In this document: positions 12,084 to 24,100 of the stretch, one piece after another
Position numbering within the stretch: position 1 is the stretch's first letter
How the letters are laid out: the number at the start of each line of letters is the position of its first letter
Assembly (NCBI GenBank): GCA_012934845.2
Contig: WNNJ02000492.1
Coordinates: 62,001 to 126,000, forward strand
Direction: 5' to 3'
Length of the DNA stretch: 64,000 nt
Source: Pomphorhynchus laevis
Lineage: Eukaryota; Acanthocephala; Palaeacanthocephala; Echinorhynchida; Pomphorhynchidae
Translations under genes and position numbers: made by a program
Notes under the pieces: generated by a model
Databases searched by the model: none
What the model was told of the DNA's origin: nothing
The model's input: only the letters and a program-made list of their open reading frames with translations

Positions 12084-12504
12084 TGTTGAAGTTTGTCGTC
12101 ACACATAGGATGACTGGGCATGTGTAGCGACTTTGAATAATGCAAAAATAATTCGGTTCTATTTCTTAGTCTGATGAGGATATATAGAATGCTGCCTGGT
12201 GTTTATGCCTCTTCATGAGGAAAACATAGTGATATATTTATGAGTACACCAGTGAGTGTCCCAGGGCAGGTGTAACAACAAATTATATTTTATATATTTG
12301 CACACTTTTAAGTGTCCCTGTTTAACAGCGTTTCTATTAAAAAGAATTTAGTGCCTGATGCATGGTTAAACTGTAATAGTCACTGCCGTGCACAGAGCTT
12401 ATGCTAAATTCTCTCCGATAATTCAGATTAAGGGTAGTTCTGTTTTTCGAGCTTTAAACACTGTTTAAGTGTGTGTTAAGGTGCCTATAGATGATCATAG
12501 AAGT

Positions 12505-12545
12505 CACGGTACTGATGAGCTCCGTTAGAGCGAAACGCGTATACC
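12505..12545 (+). ncRNA. Hammerhead ribozyme 4, consensus core
   Basis: Plus strand. Core and stem II (GCTC/GAGC, CGTTA loop) match the consensus. Stem I is GGTA/TACC, the fifth pair lost. Expected to be active. Confidence 0.88.
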
Positions 12546-12857
12546 ATTGTGAAGTTTGTAATAAACACATAGGATGACTGGTCCTACGTAGCGACTTTGA
12601 ATAATGCAAGAATAATTCGGTTCTATTTCTTAGTCCGATGAGGATATATAGAATGCTGCTTTAAATGTCCCAGTTAAACAGCATTTCTATTAAAAAGAAT
12701 TTAGTGCCTGATGCATGGTTAAACTGTAATAGTCACTGCCGTGCACAGAGCTCATGCTAAATTCCCTCCGATGATTCAGATTTAGGGTAGTTCTGTTTTT
12801 CGAGCTTTAAACACTGTTTAAGCGTGTGTTAAGGTGCCTATAGATGATTATAGAAGT

Positions 12858-12899
12858 CACGGTACTGATAAGCTCCGTTAAAGCGAAACGCGTATACCG
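12858..12899 (+). ncRNA. Hammerhead ribozyme 5, core-mutated
   Basis: Plus strand. CTGATAA in place of CTGATGA changes the invariant G8, and stem II has one altered base (AAGC for GAGC). Stem I and the GAAA and GTA motifs remain. Probably inactive. Confidence 0.8.
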
Positions 12900-13320
12900 T
12901 TGTAAAGTTTGTCGTCACACATAGGATGACTGGTCATACGTAGCGCCTTTGAATAATGCAAGAATAATTCGGTTCTATTTCTTAGTCTGATGAGGATATA
13001 TAGAATGCTGCCTGGTGTTTATGCCTCTTCATGAGGAAAACATAGTGATATATTTATGAGTACACCAGTGAGTGTCCCAGGGCAGGTGTAACAACAAATT
13101 ATATTTTATATATTTGCACACTTTTAAGTGTCCCTGTTAAACAGCATTTCTATCAAAAAGAATTTAGTGCCTGATGCATGGTTAAACTGCAATAGTCACT
13201 GCCATGCACAGAGCTTATGCTAAATTCCCTTCGATGATTCACATTTAGGGTAGTTCTGTTTTTCGAGCTTTAAACACTGTTTAAGCGTGTGTTAATGTGC
13301 CTATAGATGATCATAGAAGT

Positions 13321-13362
13321 CACGGTACTGATGATCTCCGTTAGGGCGAAACTCGTATACCG
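13321..13362 (+). ncRNA. Hammerhead ribozyme 6, decayed stems
   Basis: Plus strand. CTGATGA and GAAA are kept, but stem II is TCTC/GGGC and stem III is CTCG, so both helices are weakened. Stem I CGGTA/TACCG is intact. Confidence 0.78.
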
Positions 13363-13514
13363 TTGGGAAATTTGTCGTCACACATAGGATGACTGGGCCT
13401 ACGTAGCGACTTTGAATAATGCAAGAATAATTCGGTTCTATTTCTTAGTCCGATGAGGATATATAGAATTCTGCCTAGTGTTTATGCATCTTCATGAGGA
13501 AAACATAGTGACAT

Positions 13515-13990
13515 TATATATAATGTTTTTCATTTGTATGCATTGTATTGCTGCAACTGATGCGGCTTGAGTTGAATTGGTACGCCGTTTCGCAGTGATA
13601 TTCGATCTATATATAGCGAACGAACCAGATTGGTGTAATAGACAGTCCTGGTTGAATCAAACTTTAAATTTATTCATTGGTACTCCTAGGATCACATGCA
13701 GCGTTGTTATTTCCTTTTTTATATATAAAAAAGTTTTGAACGAAGATCAAAATTGTCCAGAAAATAATTCACAATCCATGTATCGTCAATTGAACGTTGA
13801 TATCTTCAGGATTCTACTAAATGAAATAAAGATATTAAATAACACCGTTTTAAGTATTATTAGAATATTTAATAATATTAGAAGATATAATATGAGTTTT
13901 TTACCAGATTATTTATTTTCTCAAATATTAATAGTATTTAGTTAGATATCGTAAAATTTAATAATTATCTATTAATAATTTATCATTCCA
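13515..13990 (+). repeat. Element X, body of copy 3
   Basis: Resumes element X after the ribozyme block, from the tgcattgtattgctgcaact landmark onward. It is homologous to 9850-10330 and keeps a long open frame, described separately. Confidence 0.65.
13577..13945 (+). CDS. Unknown 122-aa open frame in element X
   Basis: Not recognised. It reads from about 13577 to a stop at 13943-13945, with segments NEPDWCNRQSWLNQTLNLF and LNVDIFRILLNEIKILNN. It is basic and Asn/Ile-rich, which partly reflects base composition. The homologous frame in copy 1 (about 9930-10310) is interrupted, so either this copy preserves a real coding region or it is open by chance. No signal peptide or known motif is evident; the C-terminal third has an amphipathic, possibly helical look. 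It could be an exon of a host gene that was duplicated with element X. Confidence 0.3.
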   Translation: MVRRFAVIFDLYIANEPDWCNRQSWLNQTLNLFIGTPRITCSVVISFFIYKKVLNEDQNCPENNSQSMYRQLNVDIFRILLNEIKILNNTVLSIIRIFNNIRRYNMSFLPDYLFSQILIVFS

Positions 13991-14239
13991 ATGCTTCACA
14001 TTTTTTGCAATATAATTTTAAAGGGTACATCAACTAATGCAGTTGTGTATCAATTGTGATTTACTAACCTTCAAGTTTGCCAGTCTCTTCATAATCTCCC
14101 TTATAGATCATTAAAATATAGTAGAATTTAATATAAATAATGTGATATAAATGATATAATATATACAAAATATTAGTAGAAATAATATATATTATTTATC
14201 AAAGAATTTATCAAAACTTAATTTATAAAACAGAAGCCG

Positions 14240-14655
14240 CAGTTTTTTGGAGCAGAAGCCGCGATGCACACCTGTCGTACGCAAATCAGGTTAATGACAC
14301 ACAATACGGGGATATTGAAATTGGATTTTCGGAATGCGTTTAATTGCGTGTGCCGATCGCCTGTAATTCGAGCAGTCAAATGCACAAACCCGAGATTTCA
14401 TTCCTAGTCAGAAGCTGCTATATCGACACATCTTGGTTATTTCACGAAATTAATGTCCTACTCTCTCAAGAGGGAGTTCAACAGGGCGATCCACTCGGCC
14501 CCCTGCTTTTTTTACTGGCGGTACCCCATTTGGTAGACACTTTAACAAGTTCGGTCAACATTTGGTATCTGAATGACGCAAATCTGTCAAGAGATAGCGA
14601 AACACTCTCCAACGATATTATCAAAATTCTTGATCTAGGAAAAAATAGTCTTTAA
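14240..14655 (+). pseudogene. LINE reverse-transcriptase fragment (QQGDPLGP type)
   Basis: RT palm fragment. The start (14240-14345) encodes AAMHTCRTQ and then LDFRNAF, the motif A region usually seen as LDFKNAFN. After a frame change, 14344-14655 holds EGVQQGDPLGPLLFLLAVP (motif B) and NIWYLNDANLS (motif C, usually YLDD, here with D changed to N). This is a widespread metazoan non-LTR RT family and is distinct from the large LINE at 33-52 kb. The copy is truncated at both ends and its catalytic site is altered. The piece at 31.2-32.5 kb looks like another copy of the same family covering different parts. Confidence 0.8.
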
Positions 14656-16409
14656 ACTTAATTCGCTTAATAAATACTAAATATTAATCCGTTTAATTAA
14701 ATATTAGCATTAATATTAAATCTTATGCATTGAACCTATTCCATATCTTAATCAGATAGGTTATAACAAATAATATTTTGCTGATTTTGTTTAATTAATT
14801 ATTGTTTTGAATTAAATATTAGTAATATTATGATTCAAGTTATGCTTTATAAATTGACATCGAATAAATTAGCGCAATATATTTCAATTCACCATTTGCA
14901 TATTTTCCAGGTTAGTTCTAGGTGGCTCATTGCATTTATATTTTAACTATGATCAGGAAGAATTTTGTATTTAAAGAGCACAGTTAGTGTTTTAAATGAC
15001 AATGATGCGATAATAATGTTGTCTCTAAAATTAAATGCTTTCAGATTAAAATAAATGCTTCCTTAACAGACATTATAAATACTTTGAAGTTACGGGTTGT
15101 GGCTTGGGATGACAATGCTGTTTTGTTTCTGAAACGGGTAAAAGCAATATCAAAATGTACTTGAATAAGGAATTGAGGTCATCAATGGACCTGGTATGTT
15201 TTCAGTTTCGACCCCATTTTACTCTATCTAGCATATATATCCAACATTATTTCTTTCTTTTTAGTCTTGTGTTATTTTCTTTATCTTCAATATCTAGTAT
15301 TGGAACTGAATAAGCAAAATAGTAAATGGGTTTATTATATTTTATATTTTGCTATATCATTTTGCTTAAAAAAATTAATCCTTAACATTTTTGAAACTGG
15401 AGATTTTAATAGTTATATAAAAATAGTATATAAAATATACTTTAATAGTATATAAAAAGATCGAAACATAAAAAGATCGAAACATAAAAAGATCAGGAAT
15501 TCCAAAATAAAAAATGGATCAGTTTTTTTGACAGACATGATTAATATTCTAAAAAATATATTCTTTTGCTTAAAATAATTAATCCCTAACTTTTTTGAAA
15601 TTGAAGATTTTAATAGTTATTTTGCATTCAGTAATGTTTTTGTTGAACTGCTTGAGTTATTCTTTTCTGATATCAAATTATTAAAAAACACGTCAATTAA
15701 CATTTTACAATTAGTCTGTTACCACATGAATAAAAATATGATAAAATTGTAGAATTCATTCACCAGTAATGTATAACTCTCATCCAGAGATAAAATATAT
15801 TGCAGGTCTCTTTAAATTTTTCTTATGCAAGAGCGCTCTTAAAGACTACCATCACCTGCGATTTAGAAAAATTGAGTAGATTAGTAATAATATTAATAAT
15901 AATTAAAATTAATAAATTATTAATAATTAATTAGTTATAATTAATTTGCTAATTATTAATTTGTTTGGTTTTAAAAATATGTCCTATCGAAACTTATTAG
16001 TTTATTTCGAACTAAAAATTAATGGATTGTTTTGTTTTTTCAAACTAATTAATTAAATAAGCACATATGTGTTTACTAAATATATTAATCACTTTCTCTG
16101 TAATAAGATGGAACACATTTTTATAAGATATTTATAAGACTTTTTATAAGATATTTGTAAGATATTTAATATTGATTAATATATCGATTATATTAAAAGT
16201 TGTTTAAATGAAAAATTTCAATAAAAAAATTAAAGCATTGTTAATATAATAAATTATTGATTTTATGTTTAATTAGTTGATGTGAAAATTCCCTTTTACA
16301 TTAATATATTTATATTTTATTTACATTTATATAAATATAATTTAATTTACTTTATAATATGTTATTCACGTAAAACTATATTTGTATAATAAATATGAGC
16401 AATTTTTGT
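14656..16409. other. AT-rich stretch, no gene seen
   Basis: Contains a diverged copy of the 2810-2880 repeat near 15645-15715 and a short local duplication (aaaagatcgaaacat, three times near 15460-15490; ctttttgaaactggagatttt-like segments at 15380 and 15595). No exon supported. Confidence 0.45.
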
Positions 16410-16675
16410 AGTGTTACAGTGCCACACAAGAGGAGAACTCTTGCAGATTGAGGGAGCGGTCTTATAGCATAATCTCCATATCTCACTTCTCTTCGAAGCA
16501 CCTCTCCTTCCTCCAAAGCGTCATTCTCCAGGTACGAAGGAGCCATTCACTCACCGTCTTCCAAAGGACCTACGCTTCTGAACTCCACACCGCAGCCATG
16601 GATATTGCTGGTGGGACATCTCAGAACTCATCTGTGAATAGTAGAATATATGAAAGAATGCTCGATTTGTAAACT
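16410..16675. other. GC-richer island of unknown nature
   Basis: About 260 bp clearly richer in G+C than its surroundings. A plus-strand frame (16448-16672) reads HFSSKHLSFLQSVILQVRRS. The minus strand reads VSEWLLRTWRMTLWRKERCF between stops. Neither is recognised. Base composition suggests an old transposon or gene fragment. Confidence 0.3.
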
Positions 16676-18239
16676 TGACAAAAAAGTATAACTATTACCC
16701 GACATGCATGAACCAACAACATTATCATTCGTCGACGCTAGTACTCATTTTTAAAATGCATAAACATATGCACTTTTGAATATTTATTTGTGTTTTTCAA
16801 CCACATGCATGAAAATATACAGGTGGTAAGAAAATACACGTTAACATGATCTGTTAGTTGTCTACTTTCGGATGGCTAGAACCATGGAAATTTTAAAAAC
16901 CTGCTTTATTTGTTCTAATGAAGAAAGAAAGTAGATTTAATTCAATCTTCAAATCATATAAGCGATAATCATCAAACACCTTTTTTAAAAAGATACTGAT
17001 GATAGAAGCTAATGAAATATTTGAGTAAATTTGTTTTCCGTAATAAATCTGGGTTCCTTGTTCATGTTATTCGATAGACAAATGGAATAGTATTATCTCA
17101 TATACTGTGATAAATTTAATAAATCAATAATATCGTTGTGATACTATTATTTATATTATTCTCGTGCAGCGTTATTATTCAAAAACGTACAGGTTTACTA
17201 ACATGGCTATTTTGGATTTAAATCCACTTACAAGAACACTAAATAACAAATAAAAAGATCTTACAACACATGAAAAATAAAAATAAGGAAAAAGTATGAA
17301 CACTGTAATTTATTGTATTGCATTATAATTTATTTTTTTATAATACTTATTTATTATTTAAATATTTAATTTTTACATTTCATTATGCTTAATTTATAAA
17401 TAATTTAATACACGTAGTCTCACTAAATTGAACTTGATATAAGTTGTATAAAATAAAAATTAAAAAATATTTAATATTTATTATTATACTATTATTTAAT
17501 TTTTATTTATCATTATGCTTTATTTATGAATAATTTAATTTACGTAGACTTAGTAAATTTAACTTATCTATTAATGTATCATTAAATAATATTATTTGTC
17601 ATTAAATAATATTCTCGCATTGGTGAGATAAATCAGCAGTCGATAATATTTTATTGAAGTGATAATTAATCGGTGGTAATTAATCAGTATGTCTCAATGG
17701 GTCGTTAATGTGAGTCCTACAAAATCCGTCAATTAATTGATTTATTATAATCTAATTTGAATTAGTTAATAATTCCAGAATTAAGAATATATTTAAAATT
17801 CAATTCTAATTAAATTTTCGCCTTATTTATAAGTTGTCGAAAATATAAGACGAAAGGAAAACAATTAAAAGGTTCGTCAGCTGCACTTAAAATTCATTAA
17901 ACATTTGCTGCACGTGAAATTCGTATTGTTTAAAGTTGAAATGTCAATATATAAATGTTAACAAAATATAAATAGCAATGCATGACCTGAAATTTCTACT
18001 TAGAGTTGCATAAATTTAACAAATCTGCTGTTATTTTACAAAATTTAAACGAAAAATATATTTTCAACATTCTCATACATGTCTCTCTTTTGAATTCTCT
18101 CTATGAATTATTTAATATTTCATTATTTAATGTATATAAATTTATTAAATTGCGTAAGGATAAAAAATCGATTTTCTCTATTATCACTAATTTAACGTTT
18201 GCAACTTATAAAATGAAATTTTATTTATTAATTAAAAAT
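16676..18239. other. AT-rich stretch, no gene seen
   Basis: Low-complexity AT sequence with loosely repeated aattttatttatcattatgc-like blocks near 17380 and 17500. An 80-codon plus-strand frame at 18006-18245 is Asn/Phe/Ile-rich and looks like chance. Confidence 0.4.
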
Positions 18240-18240
18240 T

Positions 18241-19030
18241 ATTGACGTTCCTCTGTGGAACGTCAATAATAATCTTGTCAATTACAGGGTTTGACAAGAT
18301 TGCTTTGGAGATTGTAATGTTAAACTGTAATCTTTCATTGTAACTTCAAGTAATAAAGTTTCAAGAAATAGCTTCTTTGCAATAAAGAAGTATATTGATA
18401 TTCCACCGAAATACAAGGGCCGTAATGTTACAGGGGATTAATTTAAGGTGCTTAAAAAATCGGAAATAATGAGTCTATCGTAGTAAAACCAGCTGACAAG
18501 GGCGCAAAAATAGTTGTGTGAAATACTGCTGATTACAGAGAGCTTACGGTAACTAAACAGCGAAGCAACTAACACTAAAATTGAAGAGGCTGACAATAAT
18601 TATATAGTACAGAAAGTATGCAATGAGATTGATCGGATGTATGGAGAATCAATTGGTGAACTTAAGGTGTTATCACCTAAGCCGGGTAGGTGATACCCGG
18701 CTTAGGTAATTATGTCTTTGTGTATTTTTCTATCAAAAATACACAACGAGATTGTGTATTTGGCTATGTGACTATGTAACAAAAGCACCGTCTCGACATG
18801 TACATTCTAAGCTGCCTACAGCTCTTAGTAAAACACCCTCATATTTAGAAGCACCCGACGAATTCTTACGTAGGTTCACATAAATGAATTTATGACGACA
18901 CCATTTATTAAATTCGCAACGAATTTAATGATGACACCAACTCTTGACGTTAAATCTTTATATACGTCAATCGAAACGTACCCTAACCACTTCATTCGAC
19001 TGACGATGACTGCCGGGTGGTTAGGAACGT
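18241..19030 (+). mobile_element. Penelope-like element fragment studded with hairpins
   Basis: Fossil PLE reverse transcriptase. Recognisable blocks are VVKPADKGAKIVV near 18481-18520, TPSYLEAPDEFLRRF near 18832-18876 and DVKSLYTSI near 18948-18974, the usual PLE order. The copy is broken many times. Unusually, the stretch holds several perfect hairpins: 18241-18267 (11-bp arms), 18271-18301 (11), 18675-18707 (14, 5-nt loop), 18718-18746 (12, 5-nt loop), 18907-18929 (10), and a wider CCTAACCAC/GTGGTTAGG pair (18982-19025). Confidence 0.75.
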
Positions 19031-19990
19031 CTCGGAGTGATACATTAGACTGATGGAGCTGATGATCGAAGTCCAGTTATTTAGCAGCGCATATGAATTT
19101 AAAATCAATCGTAGTCAGCTTTGGCTCCTGGACCACAGTTTCAAGCGATTTTTTGCAATAACAATTTATAAAATGACGCATTCCGTTTGGAATCCTGTGA
19201 GAAATTCAGTGCCCTCGTAACCAATTATTAATTGAATAAATTATTTAAATTAATTGAATTTAAATCTACAATTATTTAATATTCGCAGTTTTGTCTTAAT
19301 TTAATTTTCGATGATTAGATTATTAATTAAATAAATTAAAGTAGTCAAATCATAGCCGTCGATAATTTCGTTCAGTAAATTATATTATTTTGTCCAAAAT
19401 AAAATAAATTAGAAATAAAAAACAATGTTTCTAATTATTGAAGATGCTGGTAATTACTATCGAAATATCAGAATAATTTTGTCTTTCTTTATTACTGATC
19501 GTTCTTAAATATTTTAAAATACAAAGTAAATACATAGTAATTATAGTAAAATATAAATAGCAATTTATAGTTTCAGTAGAATGTATTTTTTTCCTGCTAA
19601 TGAGAATTTTTCTTCGTTATTATCATTAAAAGGTTGTACCTATTGAAATCAAATTTAAATTGAGCTAATTTAAATTCAATATAAACACAATTTAAATTTA
19701 ATCTAATTAAACTGCGAACTCAATTTAACCTCAATTTATTTTATTGTAATTAAAAATATCTTCCGGGCACGAACGTTCCGATAAGCTTCTTTATTTTTGT
19801 ACCAAAAATAAATTGTTATTTAATTGTTGAAAGCAGCATCAAATGCTGTTTAATAAATCAGGAAATATTTGTTTTTTTACTGGCCTTAATTAGAACATTT
19901 TTAGTATGCAAAATGCTATTATGAAATGTAAATTGTGCAATTAAATAGTTAATTATCTAAACCCTTATATTTGATAGCTAAATTACAAAA
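19031..19990. other. AT-rich stretch, no gene seen
   Basis: The first 180 bases may still be PLE-derived (moderate G+C up to about 19215). The rest is low-complexity AT. Confidence 0.4.
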
Positions 19991-19994
19991 TTGT

Positions 19995-20330
19995 ATATTT
20001 CGCAATACGTTTTTCGAAAAGTATACCCATAGCGGTACCAACGTTTTGTTGAAAAACTTTATTATCATATACAAATATATTATATTCTAATGTAACTTTG
20101 AGAGCGTCGATGACAAAATCTATTTTAAATTGTAGCCACTAAGCTGCTTCCATTGCGAGTTTAACATCGTGGATGCTTTTATGATATGGTATATTTGTAT
20201 ATAGACTTTAGATGTCTAAGATATCTATCTTATAATTTGTTCCAATAGTAGGTTTTATCCGTTTTATCAGTTCGAGAAAATCATATCTATTCTTCACAAA
20301 ACTTGGGCATTATTCGGAGTTTGGTGTTCA
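19995..20330 (-). mobile_element. Penelope-like element fragment (RT palm)
   Basis: On the minus strand the conceptual reading contains SLYTNIPYHKSIHDVKLAME and then a segment ending VFQQNVGTAMGI, the PLE motif A to motif B region (DVxSLYTNIP ... Y.Q..GTAMG). Broken and truncated. The 18.2-kb fragment is on the opposite strand, so the two are not one insertion in simple form. Confidence 0.75.
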
Positions 20331-21130
20331 GTTTGGTCCCATCATGATTTCATCTTTGCTTTTCGCAGACGGTGTTGCCTTGCTTGCCTCCAATACTGAT
20401 GACCTACAATGCTTTTGGATCGATTCACGGCGGAATGTCAAATGACCGGAATGGAAGCTAGTAAATCCAAAAACTAGCTCGATGTGCTCTGCTCGACACA
20501 AGACAGCATCGTTGATACGAATTGGTTATCTTAACAGACGTAAAAAGTTCAAGTACTTGGACGTATTGTCCTCGAGTGCTGGTAGGAACAATAGGGAGAT
20601 TAAGATGCGGATTTGTGCAGCTAACGCAGTAATGGGTTCTTTGTGCAGATCAGTTGTGGTAATAGAGAACAGAACCTACAGACGAAGCTTTCAATTAATC
20701 GCTGAATCTTCTTACCTATCCTCACTTATAGGCATGAACTATAAGTTATGACTGGAAGGACTCGGTCTCAAGTATAGGTGACCGATTTAAGGTTCCTTCA
20801 TGATATGGTCATGCTTCAGCTTTAGAAATAAAGTTCGAAGCTCGGTCATCCGTAAGAATCTTGAAGTAAAGTGTCTGCTCCTCTACGTAGAAGGAAGTGA
20901 GCTTAGGTCACTAGGCGACGTTTTGAGGATGTCTGGGGTCGTATTCCTTGTGAAGTGTTCGATTAGACTTTCTGAACTGAAACGCCGAGGCAGACCTCGG
21001 TATAGGTGGGGAGATCAAACTCTCCATTTTGACAAAGAACGTGCATGACTATTTGAAAGCTAAGTTTGGTCGGCCACTCAAGACCGTGATACTTGGTAAC
21101 GTCTCGTCCTGCACTGCCTCCACATCACTA
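20326..21130 (+). pseudogene. LINE fragment, C-terminal RT and tail domain
   Basis: Remnant of a non-LTR RT. It begins SSLLFADGVALLASNTDDLQ (motif C, FADD decayed to FADG), continues with FKYLDVLSSSAGRNNREIK, matching the FxYLGVLFTSEGRxxREI block, and AVMGSLCRSVVV. After frame changes come NKVRSSVIRKNLEVKCLLL and RRGRPRYRWGDQT, matching the RRPRGRPRTRWRDY tail of this family. It is distinct from both other LINE families here. Several frameshifts and stops; no upstream domains present. Clade not assigned. Confidence 0.75.
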
Positions 21131-24100
21131 CCCCAGGATCAGTGAAAGCAATGCACAAATTTGGTTTATTAAGTAAATATTATGTTATTAATGAAATAAA
21201 TAGTTTTTTAATTATAACCTAATTAAAATATCAAAATACACTTTTACTGTTTTTTTGTGTTTTGGAATATATTTTTATTTTTTAAACGTATATAATTTTG
21301 TTAGAAATGTCTTTGAATTATATTTTAATTTATTATTAAAATAATTATTTTTTAAATTAAAAGCTAATTTCATTGTTTAAAACGATTCTTACTGTTTTAC
21401 CTTTTTGATGTTTCAGATTATATTTTTATTGTTTGAAAAATCATAAATGTTTGCAGAAATGCTTTTGAATTTAATTATTTTAATTTAATATTAATAAAAT
21501 AATTAATTATTTTAACTTTTGAAAAATCTATAATTTTGCCAGTAATGTCTAGCAAAATTAAATTGTTTAAAACGAATGTTACTGTTTTTTTGTTGATTTA
21601 CGTTTTATTTTCTAGAATTCTATTTTAATCAAAGCTATATCTACAAGCCCAATTTTATTCTCGGTAATATTTAAGTTTTATTTTCTAGAATTCTATTTTA
21701 ATCAAAGCTATATCTAAAAACCCAAGCTATAACATTAAAACCATTTTGCAATCAAATATCCTTTTAATGATCTATACGGATGTATACAGACAGCATGTCT
21801 TATATTGAGTAAAGTGCACTTTATCTGTGATATTTTATTTAGCCAACTCCGTTTCGAGTTATCGACATTATGCTCTACGATGGACCTGATTTTTGTTGGA
21901 AACAGTGACGATTTTTTATCCAAAAAATAAATAGGTGACATTTGATATAAGTGTCGTTTTGATATAAAAAAGGCGTGTTGGAAGCTTCAGTATTTTATAA
22001 TAATAAGTGCCATCTGGAATGAATTTAATGTCATATTGCTTTGTTTTTTATGCACAAGCATTGTATTTATGCACCAAAGTAGATAGCCGTTGGATAGCAT
22101 TTTTGTCAGACAATTAGATTTTTAATGAATTGTCTAAATTTATTTATTTTGTAACCAACAAATAAACCAATATTTTAGTGATCGCATTTGAATCTAAATT
22201 GGGAGGCTTATATGAAGAAGACCTTTAATGAATATGTTTGTATTTCTAATTGATCACTTTAACTGGGCTTCGTCAATGATGGATAATATGCCTTGTATTC
22301 CTCATAAAGAAAAAAAGAACTAACGGTATCAAATGATATAATTGCATATAATCCAATAATTCAAACTTATCGTCTGGCTTAAGGTTTTTGACACCACTGA
22401 CAAGAACTGGCAAGACAAAATTCATTTAGTCGATTTGACTCTTAAAACCAAAATTACCATAAACCAAATGATTATAAATAGATTTCCGTAATTACACTGT
22501 GAGGTGAAGGGAATTCAATAGCAATAACAATTGCGATAATACGATGGTAACAGTTAGTTACCGAAAATTTTATGTTAGACCTGGATTGAATAAAGAATGT
22601 TTCGTCCAAAATCATTATAATTAAAATCACGATGGAATTTTTATTGATACTGAATTAAATATAAAAATAGTACTAAAATGAATGGAATATATAGGGTTTT
22701 ATCAATAACGTTCATTATTTATATATGATTAACTAGTTCGGCAAATGCAGATTTATTTGTAAGTTTACTTTAGCAGAAGCGTTCACAATTTCACAATTTT
22801 TAATTGAAAGTTCTAATTCCAATTAACGTAATTGAAATAATTATATAATTAAAGTAATATTCTGTTACTTTGTATTAGTAACTTTATATTATGTCACTAT
22901 AAGCTATAGAGTTAGCTTTTATTAAAAAAAATAAAATTAATTTATTCAATTTTAATTTATTTATTTAATTTTAATTTTAGCTACAGCGTTAGCTTTTATT
23001 AAAAAAATAAATTAAAATTAATTTGTTTAAAAAATAATAATAACCTATTTTAAATTAATAAATAATATACCCGTTTGTTTAAGATTGCGGTATATTTCTT
23101 GCTAAAAATCTATTTCTGATATTATTTACAACAAATAAGATAATATGATATCTAATTAATAACTTATCTAACATATAATTAGATTTTATTAAGATTTTAA
23201 AGTAATACTTATTTAAATATCATTAATACCCGTATTAAGATCTGATTAAATTGAATAGATATAATCGCAAATATTAATTTTATAATTTTATAATTTTAAT
23301 TTATATACTTAGATTTATTTACATTTAATTAATTAAAAAAATACAAAATTTTCAGAATTTTTAGATTTATAGATTTGATATTCTTAAATTATTGGTCAAA
23401 ATTACAGTAGTGTGGTATATTGAGAATCAAAAATATATTAAAATTGGTCAAAATAAAAAAATTATCTTAAATTATCGGTACTTTAGAACAATAATGAATT
23501 ATTAGCCAATTATTAATTGGTTAATTAAAAATTAACCAATAATAATTATAATAAATTAATTATTATAATAATTATAATAATTAACCAATTTAGAAATTAA
23601 AAATTTCTAATTCTAAAGTAAGAGTTCATATGTGAATATACACGCTCTTTAGAAAGAGTTGAAGATATTTAAAGATCTTTAAAAAGAGTATTAAACAAGA
23701 TTTTCTTATCTTTCGTAGAGATTTTCCTCAAACAGCAATTGCAAGTTCATTGTTCTGTAATTTAAAAGTTTAAGAACTTTAGAACTTGTTAAATAGTAAA
23801 GCAAGTTTACGTTTGTGATATGCTCAACACCTCGACATTGATATTGCTCATTTGTAGCTTCTTGCCTAAATTCTCGGCTTTGTTCGTAAATTGCTTTAAC
23901 AGTCTGAATACACTTTGCTGTATTAAGTGTGTAAAGTCATATTCCAACAATTATTCGATCCCAGCAATGGCATACACTAATAAAAATTATCCTTGTAAAT
24001 ATCTCAGTGGGAATTAAGAATTGGAGCTCGCTGTGTGAAATTATGTGAATAAAAACCTTATTTGTAAATTATTAAATAATTTACAAATTTCAAATATAAT

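Larger units (their letters stand above)
10964..13510. mobile_element. Hammerhead-ribozyme repeat block (retrozyme-like), opposed tandem arms
   Basis: Two tandem arrays of a roughly 463-bp non-coding unit, facing each other. In the left arm (10964 to about 12012) the landmark ccaggcagcattctatatat is at 10996, 11458 and 11922 (spacings 462 and 464). In the right arm (about 12013-13510) the same unit is inverted, with the ribozyme motif cacggtactgat at 12041, 12505, 12858 and 13321; the short 353-bp step is a unit with an internal deletion. Every unit with that segment carries a type I hammerhead ribozyme, read outward from the centre in both arms. There is no open frame. Both outer ends carry the cactatgtttt / aaaacatagtg sequence, so the block is an imperfect palindrome. 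Tandem units with one short-stem-III hammerhead each are the hallmark of animal retrozymes, whose circular RNAs are thought to be copied by Penelope-like RT. Calling it a retrozyme is my inference. Confidence 0.8.

Noticed and set aside
12155-12190. A second CTGATGAG (followed by gatatatagaatgctgcc) in each 463-bp unit as another hammerhead
   Set aside because: No GAAA or cleavage triplet follows at a workable distance and the flanks do not pair as stem I.
15267-15455. 62-codon plus-strand frame as a missing fukutin exon
   Set aside because: It lacks the FFFY and WNGG blocks and has no splice phase fitting the exon at 7200-7336.
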